Shown here: positions 8,164 to 14,776 of the stretch, piece by piece
Position numbering within the stretch: position 1 is the stretch's first letter
How the letters are laid out: each line of letters opens with the position of its first letter
Source of the DNA: Fodinibacter sp963747405
GTDB lineage: Bacteria; Actinomycetota; Actinomycetes; Actinomycetales; Dermatophilaceae
DNA length: 64,000 nucleotides
Direction of reading: 5' to 3'
Assembly: GCA_963747405.1 (NCBI GenBank)
Contig: CAVVFG010000012.1
Coordinates: 62,001 to 126,000 of the forward strand
The notes under the pieces: generated by a model
What the model saw: the letters and a program-made list of their open reading frames with translations, nothing else
Database searches by the model: none
What the model was told of the DNA's origin: nothing
Made by a program: the position numbers and the translations under genes

Positions 8164-8660
8164 ATGCCACCCCGGACCCCGAGACCGTCCTTGCCGCCGG
8201 CGCGCTGGACGACGTCGACGCCCAGCTACTGGCGCAGGTACGGCATCTCCATGGGCTGGTCGACCCCGTCCCTGCCGACCTGGTCGACCGGGTGAAGTTC
8301 GCCATGTCGATCGCGGCCCTCGAGGCCGAGGTCGCCGAGATCGTCTCCAGCGCCACGCTCGAGACGGTGCGCGGCACGGACTACGACCGCGCCGACACCG
8401 TCACCTTCGCCAGCGAGGGTCTCAGCGTGATGGTCACCATCGAGCACGGCCGCTCGGCCCGCGCAGATCTCGCCGGTTGGGTGAGCGAGGGCGAGGTGGA
8501 GGTCGAGCTCCGCGAGCGGGGCCGCACCCGCATCACGGTGGTCGACGAAGAGGGCCGCTTCACCTTCACCGGCGTCGAGCGAGGGTTGGTCAGCTTCGTC
8601 CTGCGGAGGCGCGACGACACCGAGGCGCCACCGATCATCACGCCGGCGATAGAGCTGTAG
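8160..8660 (+). CDS. Small cassette protein: helical N-terminus plus beta-rich domain, cassette 2
   Basis: 166 residues; the ATG overlaps the sigma stop (ATGA). The motif DPVPADL...VKFAM and the following AEVAEI segment match the cassette 1 paralogue, as do the C-terminal beta patterns (LSVMVTI, VEVELRE, EGRFTFTGVERGLVSFVL) and the ending IITPAIEL. No membrane segment or metal site is seen. Its conserved position between sigma factor and CHAT protease in both copies suggests it links the two, for example as an anti-sigma factor cleaved or sequestered by a protease. That role is not demonstrated. Confidence 0.7.
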   Translation: MNATPDPETVLAAGALDDVDAQLLAQVRHLHGLVDPVPADLVDRVKFAMSIAALEAEVAEIVSSATLETVRGTDYDRADTVTFASEGLSVMVTIEHGRSARADLAGWVSEGEVEVELRERGRTRITVVDEEGRFTFTGVERGLVSFVLRRRDDTEAPPIITPAIEL

Positions 8661-8668
8661 GAGTACCG

Positions 8669-11224
8669 ATCCGGGACCCCGTCGACATCGCGGACTCCCA
8701 CCTCAACGCGGCGCGGCACGCCAACGAGGTGGGTCGCTTCGAGGATGCCGTCGCACACCTCGACCAGGCCGTGGGAGCGCTCGACGGCGCCACCGGGGGC
8801 GATGCCGAGCGGATTCGCATCCGGGTGCTGATCACCCGGTCCTGGACCGAGCTCGAGGTCAACGGCCTCGGGCCGGCGCTGACGATGGTGCGCGGCGCCC
8901 GGGATCAGGCAACCGCCATCGACGACAGTCTGCTCGTCGCCCTGAGCCACGTCCAGGAGGGAGTCATCCACGTGCGCGGCGGCGACTGGGCGGCATCCCT
9001 GACGGCGCTGAACGGGGCGGGCGACGATGAGCAGGCCCTCAACCCCAGCCAACGCTGCGCGCTGCTGATCAACCGGGGCATGGCACACCTGGGTCTCGGC
9101 CACACGTCGGCAGCCGAGGCGGACCTCACCCGGGCCGCCGAGACCGCCGCCGCTCACGGGTATGCCGACCAGGAGTTCAAGGCCCGGCACAACCTCGCCT
9201 GCCTGGCCTTCGTCGACGGAGACCTCGCCCGGGCCCTCGTGCTCATGCGTGCTGCAGACCGGATGGATGCAGCCGTCAGCCGCGACCGCGCTCGCCTCGA
9301 CCACGCCGAGGTGCTGCTCGAGGCGGGGCTCGTCGACAAGGCGCGAAGCGTCCTGCAGGACGCACTGGAGTCGGCGCGCTCTGACGACCACCGGCTCGAG
9401 GTCGGCGAGATCAGCGCACGGCTGGCCCGCTGCGACCTCCTCGCCAACGACCTCGACGGCGCTCGACGACACATCCGCACGGCACTGGCCGCCTACCGCA
9501 CCCGGCAGGTCGACGAGCTGGTGCGCGACGCCGCCCTGATCCGGGCGACGATCGACGTCGCTGCCGGTCATGACCTGGGCGCCGTCATCTCCGACCTGGC
9601 GCGGCGCAACGGGCAGACGACCACCGGCAGGGTGGCCGACCGGGCGGCGGTGCGGCTGGAGGCCGAGGCGCGGCTGCTCTCGGGCGACGTCGACGGCGCC
9701 GAGCTGCGGCTGGCCACGCTCGAGCGCACCAATCGCGACTCGCTCGCGGCGCGGCTCCACGAGTGCCTCGTACGCGCCCGCCTCGACCATGCCCGGGGCC
9801 GCCAGGTGGAGGCCGAGCGCCGCATCACCACCGGCAACCGCCTCCTCGCGGCGCACCAGTTCCAGTCCTCGAGCCTCGACGTGCGCGCCGCCCTGGCCCT
9901 GCACGGACGGCGGCTTGCCGCGTTCGATGTCGAGCGCGCGCTCCAGCGCAATGACGGCGACGGCACCCTCACCAGCATCGAGCGGTGGCGCGCCATCTCG
10001 CACCGGATCAACCCGGTCACCACCTCTACCGACCCCGAACTCACCGCGATGACCCGGGACCTGAGGCGGCTGCGGCGGGTGGCGGCCGAGCGCGAGGGCC
10101 ACACCTCCCTGGAGCTTGCCCACGAGATCGCCCAGCTCGAGGACCACGTGGCCCAACGGGAATGGACCCTGACCGTCGGTGGCAGCTCGGCCGGCACCCT
10201 CCCGCCCGTCGACGCCGACGAGGCCCGCGCCGCCGCGTCCGACCGGGACGCCACGGTGGTGGAGTTCTTCGAGACGGGCGACGAGCTGTGGACCATCGTG
10301 CTCGACGACGGCACCCTCGCGGTGTCGCGCACCGGCACCATCTCGGTGGCGGGCCGGCAGTTGGCCCGGCTGCGGCGGGACCTGCGCGCGCGGGCCATGC
10401 TGGCGCCGGGGACTCCCATGGAGGCGGCCCTGAACCGGGCGTGCGCGGCATCCCTCGCCGCCGTCGACGCCACCCTGAACCCGGCAGGGCCGGCACTGGG
10501 CCGCTCGGCCGAGCGCCGTGTGGTCGTCATCCCCTCGGGCACCCTGGCGGCCGTGCCGTGGAGTCTGCTCCCCAGCCTGGGGGGTCGCCCGGTCACCGTG
10601 GCGCCGTCCCTCACCCGCTGGGTCCGCGGCCCCTCCCGCGGCTCGGCTGCCGAATGGTCCGTTCCGGCCACCGCCTACTACGGCCCCGGGCTGGCGCGCA
10701 CCGGCCCGGAGATCCGGGCGGTGCGTGGGTTCTGGTCGGCCGACCCGGTGGCCACCGACCACCGGCCGGCGACGAGCGAGGAGGTGGTGGCGGCCCTGGG
10801 CCGCGCTCGCGTGGTGCACCTTGCTGCCCACGGGGTCCACGAGGCTCAGAGCCCCCTGTTCTCGTCGGTGCGAATGGCGGACGGGCCCGTGTTCGCCCAC
10901 GAGTTTCCCCGACCGGTTGCGGCAGAGCACGTTTCGCTGGCGGCGTGCGACGTCGGCCAGTTCTCGACGCGCCCCGGGGACGAGCCTCTCGGCCTGGCGA
11001 TCGCGCTCATGGCGCTCGGCGCCACGAGCGTGCTGGCGGCGGTGTCGCCGGTCTCCGACTCGGTCGCCGCGGACGCGATGGTGGCCTATCACAGGGTGCT
11101 GTCGACGGGCACCGATGCCGCCGAGGCCTGGGCCGGGGTGGTGCGCGAGCATCCCGCGGCGGGCGTGTTCTGCCTCTACGGCTCGGACTGGAGCGCCGCC
11201 AGCGGCGCATCCGCCCTCAGATGA
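8669..11224 (+). CDS. TPR-CHAT caspase-like cysteine protease, cassette 2
   Basis: About 851 residues from the ATC at 8669, preceded by AGGAG (8659-8663) at 5-nt spacing and 8 nt after the previous stop. The next in-frame standard start is GTG 8729, and the nearest upstream is GTG 8477 inside the small gene. The N-terminal two thirds are TPR-like helical repeats. The C-terminal CHAT domain carries His721 (VHLAAHGVHEAQSPLFSS) and Cys760 (LAACDVGQFSTRPGDE). The C-terminal domain is closely similar to the cassette 1 CHAT. The gene ends 8 nt inside the convergent cysE. Confidence 0.82.
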   Translation: MRDPVDIADSHLNAARHANEVGRFEDAVAHLDQAVGALDGATGGDAERIRIRVLITRSWTELEVNGLGPALTMVRGARDQATAIDDSLLVALSHVQEGVIHVRGGDWAASLTALNGAGDDEQALNPSQRCALLINRGMAHLGLGHTSAAEADLTRAAETAAAHGYADQEFKARHNLACLAFVDGDLARALVLMRAADRMDAAVSRDRARLDHAEVLLEAGLVDKARSVLQDALESARSDDHRLEVGEISARLARCDLLANDLDGARRHIRTALAAYRTRQVDELVRDAALIRATIDVAAGHDLGAVISDLARRNGQTTTGRVADRAAVRLEAEARLLSGDVDGAELRLATLERTNRDSLAARLHECLVRARLDHARGRQVEAERRITTGNRLLAAHQFQSSSLDVRAALALHGRRLAAFDVERALQRNDGDGTLTSIERWRAISHRINPVTTSTDPELTAMTRDLRRLRRVAAEREGHTSLELAHEIAQLEDHVAQREWTLTVGGSSAGTLPPVDADEARAAASDRDATVVEFFETGDELWTIVLDDGTLAVSRTGTISVAGRQLARLRRDLRARAMLAPGTPMEAALNRACAASLAAVDATLNPAGPALGRSAERRVVVIPSGTLAAVPWSLLPSLGGRPVTVAPSLTRWVRGPSRGSAAEWSVPATAYYGPGLARTGPEIRAVRGFWSADPVATDHRPATSEEVVAALGRARVVHLAAHGVHEAQSPLFSSVRMADGPVFAHEFPRPVAAEHVSLAACDVGQFSTRPGDEPLGLAIALMALGATSVLAAVSPVSDSVAADAMVAYHRVLSTGTDAAEAWAGVVREHPAAGVFCLYGSDWSAASGASALR

Positions 11225-11810
11225 AGATGGCCGGCTCGGCGAAGAGCGCGTCGTAGGGGTCCTGGGTCGGCGAGACGGGGAACCGCACCCGAGCGGGGAT
11301 GCCGGTCGCGACCGCACCGGCCGGAACCGGCTTCACGACAACGGAGTTCGCGCCGATCTGCACGTCGTCGCCGATGTGGATGTTGCCGAGCACGCGGGCG
11401 CCCGCACCGATGGTGACCCGGTCGCCGACGGTCGGGTGCCGCTTGGTGCCGCGCGCGAGCGTGCGGCCACCCAGGGTGACGCCGTGGTAGAGCATCACGT
11501 CGTCGCCGACCACGGCGGTGGCGCCGATGACGACGCCCATCCCGTGGTCGATGAAGAAGCGCCGGCCGATCTGCGCCCCGGGGTGGATCTCGACCCCGGT
11601 GACCGACCGCACGAAGGTCGACAGGGCACGGGCCACGGGCCGAGCACCAGGCTTCTGCCACAACCGGTGCAACCCGCGGTAGGCCCAGATCGCGTGCAGC
11701 CCGGGCGAGTTCACGGCGACATCGGCGCGCGTCTCCGCTGCGGGGTCACGCAGCATGGCGGCGTCGAGGTCCTCGCGAACCATTGCCCGGGCGTCACGGA
11801 TCCAGCCCAT
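11217..11810 (-). CDS. cysE: Serine O-acetyltransferase
   Basis: 197 residues, the short form of the family. It makes O-acetylserine from serine and acetyl-CoA, the first step of cysteine synthesis. Left-handed beta-helix hexapeptide repeats run from about residue 70 (VEIHPGAQIGRRFFIDHG) to about 170, with the catalytic His in DHG and the MLYHGVTLGG loop. It starts 1 nt after cysK ends, so the two form an operon and probably the cysteine synthase complex. The C-terminal tail DPYDALFAEPAIFI ends in Ile as expected for CysK binding; the same tail is duplicated near 5206. It converges with and overlaps the upstream CHAT gene by 8 nt. Confidence 0.95.
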   Translation of the reverse strand: MGWIRDARAMVREDLDAAMLRDPAAETRADVAVNSPGLHAIWAYRGLHRLWQKPGARPVARALSTFVRSVTGVEIHPGAQIGRRFFIDHGMGVVIGATAVVGDDVMLYHGVTLGGRTLARGTKRHPTVGDRVTIGAGARVLGNIHIGDDVQIGANSVVVKPVPAGAVATGIPARVRFPVSPTQDPYDALFAEPAIFI

Positions 11811-11811
11811 C

Positions 11812-12741
11812 TCAGTCGACGAGGCCCTCGAACAGGATCGTCGACAGGTAGCGCTCGCCGAAGCTCGGGATGATGACCACGATGGTCTTGCCGGCGTTCT
11901 CGGGGCGCGAAGCGACCTGGTTCGCGGCGGCGAGGGCGGCGCCGGAGGAGATGCCGACGAGCAGGCCCTCCTCGGTGGCGGCCCGACGGGCCCACTGCAC
12001 GGAGGTCTCGGCGTTGACGTCGATCACCTCGTCGTAGACGGAGGTGTCGAGGATCTCGGGCACGAAGTTGGCGCCGATCCCCTGAATCTTGTGCGGCCCA
12101 GGGCTGCCGCCGTTGAGGATGGGCGACTCCTCGGGCTCGACGGCCACGATCTGCACGGCGGGCTTGCGTGACTTGAGCACCTGCCCGACGCCGGTGATGG
12201 TGCCGCCGGTGCCGATGCCGGCCACGACGATGTCGACCTCACCGTCGGTGTCCTTCCAGATCTCCTCCGCGGTGGTCTTGCGGTGGATCTCGGGGTTCGC
12301 GGCGTTGGCGAACTGGCGTGCCAGCACGGCGCCCTCGCGCTCGGCGACGATCTCGTCGGCCTTGGCGACGGCGCCCTTCATACCGGTCGAGGGGTCGGTG
12401 AGGATCAGCTCGGCACCGTAGGCGCGCAACAGGGCGCGACGCTCCTTGCTCATCGACTCGGGCATCGCGAGAACGACCTGGTAGCCACGTGCTGCACCGA
12501 CCATGGCGAGAGCGATGCCGGTGTTGCCAGAGGTGGCCTCGACGATGGTACCCCCCGGCTTCAGCTCACCCGACGCCTCTGCGGCGTCGACGATCGCGAC
12601 GCCGATCCGGTCCTTGACCGAGCTCGCGGGGTTGTAGAACTCGAGCTTGGCGGCAACGATCGCGTCCCCACCGATGATCCGGTTGAGCCGGACGAGCGGG
12701 GTGTTGCCGACGGCCTGGGTCACGTCGTCGAGGATGGGCAT
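11812..12741 (-). CDS. cysK: Cysteine synthase A (O-acetylserine sulfhydrylase)
   Basis: 309 residues, usual family length. It is a PLP enzyme that converts O-acetylserine and sulfide to cysteine. The PLP lysine is Lys43 (NPASSVKDR). The substrate loop TSGNTG and the phosphate-binding GTGGT are present. The ATG at 12741 has AAAGG upstream and is chosen over an in-frame ATG 30 codons earlier because the protein family starts at PILDDV. It is first in the cysK-cysE operon. The 167 bp upstream (12742-12908) hold AT-rich stretches that probably carry the promoter. Confidence 0.95.
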   Translation of the reverse strand: MPILDDVTQAVGNTPLVRLNRIIGGDAIVAAKLEFYNPASSVKDRIGVAIVDAAEASGELKPGGTIVEATSGNTGIALAMVGAARGYQVVLAMPESMSKERRALLRAYGAELILTDPSTGMKGAVAKADEIVAEREGAVLARQFANAANPEIHRKTTAEEIWKDTDGEVDIVVAGIGTGGTITGVGQVLKSRKPAVQIVAVEPEESPILNGGSPGPHKIQGIGANFVPEILDTSVYDEVIDVNAETSVQWARRAATEEGLLVGISSGAALAAANQVASRPENAGKTIVVIIPSFGERYLSTILFEGLVD

Positions 12742-12908
12742 CGCTGGGCCTTTCGCTGGAAGGGGGCCGGTGGACGGGAACCCGACGCGGGCGCCCGGCA
12801 TCCGGCTCGGAACTGCCGACGACGGTGCCAACCGTCGCCTGCTTATGCGTATTCCAACAGAGGGTTATCGCGCCGGGCAACGACGTCTCGTCGAGGCTTC
12901 GCAGCAGG

Positions 12909-14177
12909 TCAGCGGTCGAGGAGGTCGCGCTGCACCGCGTTGAGCGGCAGCCGGCGGGCGGCGGCCTCGGCGGCGGCCGCCTCGTCGGAGCGGGAGAGCC
13001 GGCGCAGCAGGGCCGCCCGCGTCGCGTGCCACAGCGGGTACTCGCGCAGCCCGTCGATGCCGTCGACGAGGTCGAGGCCCTCCTGCGGCCCCCGCGCCTC
13101 GGCCACGGCGACGGCATGGTTGAGGCGCACCACCGGCCCGTCGTCGACCCGAAGCAGCACCCCGTACCAGGACTCGATGGCGGCCCAGTCGGTCTCCTCC
13201 GACGACGGCGCGAGCGCATGGCAGGCGGCGATGGCGGCCTGCACGACGTAGGGATCGGGATACGCGGGAGAGAGCCGCAGGCCCTCTCCCACCAGCGGCA
13301 CCGCCTCGGCGATGGCGGCGCGGTCCCACAGCGAGCGGTCCTGGTCGGCGAGCAGCACCGCCGCCCCGACGGCATCCGTGCGGGCGGCCCGGCGGGAGTC
13401 CTGCAGGAGGATGAGCGCGAGCAGGCCGGTCGCGCCGGGGTCGTCGGGCCGCAGCCGGTGCAGCAGCCGGGTGAGGCGCAGCGCCTCGGCCACCAGCGCG
13501 GGGCGGGTCAGCTCGGGGCCGGCCGTGGCGGCATACCCCTCGTTGAACACCAGGTATGTCGTGGCGAGCACGGTGTCCCAGCGCTCGCGGAGGTCCTCGG
13601 CGGACGGCACCCGATACGGGATGCCGGCCAGCCGGATCTTCTGCCGGGCGCGGGTCAGGCGCTTGGCCATCGTTGGCTCGGAGACCAGCAGGGCGCGCGC
13701 GACCCCCTCGGTGCTCAGCCCGCACAGCGTGCGCAGGGCCAGGGCGACCCGGGTCTCCGGGGCGAGGCTGGGGTGGCAGCAGGTGAAGACCAACCGCAGC
13801 AGGTCGTCCTCGACGACCTCCGGCCCGGGGTCCTCCTCGGGCAGGGGGTCGGTGAGCGGGCCGTGGGCGAGGGCCTCCTTGGGCCCGCGGGCCGCCTCTC
13901 GGCGGATCAGGTCGACGGCACAGCGGCGCGCGGTGGTGCGCAGCCACGCGACCGGGTTGTCCGGGATGCCGTCGCGCGGCCAGGTCTGGAGGGCGCGCAC
14001 GCTGGCGTCCTGCACGGCATCCTCGGCGAGGGCGAGGTTGCCGGTCCAGCGGGCGAGCGTGGCGAGGACGTCCCGGCCGGCGGCCCGGACGATCTCGGCC
14101 AGGGCGCGGTGGGCGTCCTCGGGGGCGGGCGGACCGGCGGGGCCAGCCGCACCCGCCCCCGAGGCGACGGCACTCAC
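12909..14177 (-). CDS. ECF42-type sigma factor with TPR-like C-terminal extension
   Basis: 422 residues from a GTG overlapping the YCII stop (GTGA). Regions 2 and 4 occupy the first 190 residues (LAEDAVQDASVRAL; LSTEGVARALLVSEPTMAKRLTRAR). They are followed by a long helical extension with the family-typical YLVFNEGYAA, LLLLQDSRR-like and NHAVAVAEARGP segments. This architecture, paired with a DGPF/YCII protein, is the hallmark of the ECF42 group, where the C-terminal domain replaces an anti-sigma factor as regulator. Confidence 0.9.
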   Translation of the reverse strand: MSAVASGAGAAGPAGPPAPEDAHRALAEIVRAAGRDVLATLARWTGNLALAEDAVQDASVRALQTWPRDGIPDNPVAWLRTTARRCAVDLIRREAARGPKEALAHGPLTDPLPEEDPGPEVVEDDLLRLVFTCCHPSLAPETRVALALRTLCGLSTEGVARALLVSEPTMAKRLTRARQKIRLAGIPYRVPSAEDLRERWDTVLATTYLVFNEGYAATAGPELTRPALVAEALRLTRLLHRLRPDDPGATGLLALILLQDSRRAARTDAVGAAVLLADQDRSLWDRAAIAEAVPLVGEGLRLSPAYPDPYVVQAAIAACHALAPSSEETDWAAIESWYGVLLRVDDGPVVRLNHAVAVAEARGPQEGLDLVDGIDGLREYPLWHATRAALLRRLSRSDEAAAAEAAARRLPLNAVQRDLLDR

Positions 14178-14521
14178 ATCGGGAACTCGATGACGGGGCG
14201 CACCTCGATGGCCCCGTCCCACGCGCCCGGGATGGTGGCGGCGACCCGCACCGCCTCGTCGAGGTCGGCGCACTCGAGCAGGTAGAAGCCGGTGAGGGCC
14301 TCCTTGGTCTCGGCGTAGGGGCCGTCCGTGGTCAGCGGCGTGCCGCCCTTGGAGTCGACCCGCACGGTGGTCGCCGTCGAGGTGGGGTAGAGCGCGGCAC
14401 CCCCGCGGATGACGGCGCTCGCGGCTTGGGCGAACTCCCCGTACTGCGCGGTGTCCGCGGCGTACTCGGGGGCGCTCCAGTCGACGTCGCGGCTGTAGAT
14501 GATGGCGGCGTACTGGGTCAT
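14174..14521 (-). CDS. YCII/DGPF-domain protein
   Basis: 115 residues with the DGPF-family signature TDGPYAETKEALTGFYLLEC. It starts MTQYAAIIYS; an upstream in-frame ATG (14554) would add 11 unlikely residues. It is the usual operon partner of ECF42 sigma factors and precedes the sigma gene with a GTGA overlap. The biochemical role of these small ferredoxin-fold proteins is not settled. Confidence 0.88.
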   Translation of the reverse strand: MTQYAAIIYSRDVDWSAPEYAADTAQYGEFAQAASAVIRGGAALYPTSTATTVRVDSKGGTPLTTDGPYAETKEALTGFYLLECADLDEAVRVAATIPGAWDGAIEVRPVIEFPM

Positions 14522-14680
14522 GTCGACTCCTTGGTTGTCAGTGCTGGGCCGCACCGGTGTCCGGCCTCACCCTAGAGACGAACGGGGTGGGCTGAGAAGG
14601 ACAGCTCGGCCACGGCGTTCCGGCCGGACCTTCGACGGCCTTCGCGGGCCCGTGGGGTGAGGGTCACACCGAGGTATGCA

Positions 14681-14693
14681 AGCGCTTAGCGCT
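14681..14693. promoter_or_regulatory. Palindromic operator next to the FadF-like gene promoter
   Basis: AGCGC-TTA-GCGCT is a perfect inverted repeat preceded by CA, giving CAAGCGCTTA. TATATA (14693-14698) follows immediately as a likely -10. A related core, GCAAGCGCTCA, lies upstream of the acyl-CoA dehydrogenase at 28701. Such AAGCGCTT-type sites are typical of TetR-family fatty-acid-degradation repressors. The 255-bp gap 14522-14776 holds no other feature. Confidence 0.5.
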
Positions 14694-14776
14694 ATATAGA
14701 CTCGGGCAGCGCCGGCCGCGGTACTGCCGTCGTCGTGCGGCCACACCACCCCCACCCCCGCCGGATGGAGCACCAC

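Noticed and set aside
8381..11317. Minus-strand open frame of 978 codons opposite the second CHAT gene
   Set aside because: Arg/Gly-rich shadow with no motif; the plus-strand frame has TPR and CHAT motifs and matches its paralogue.
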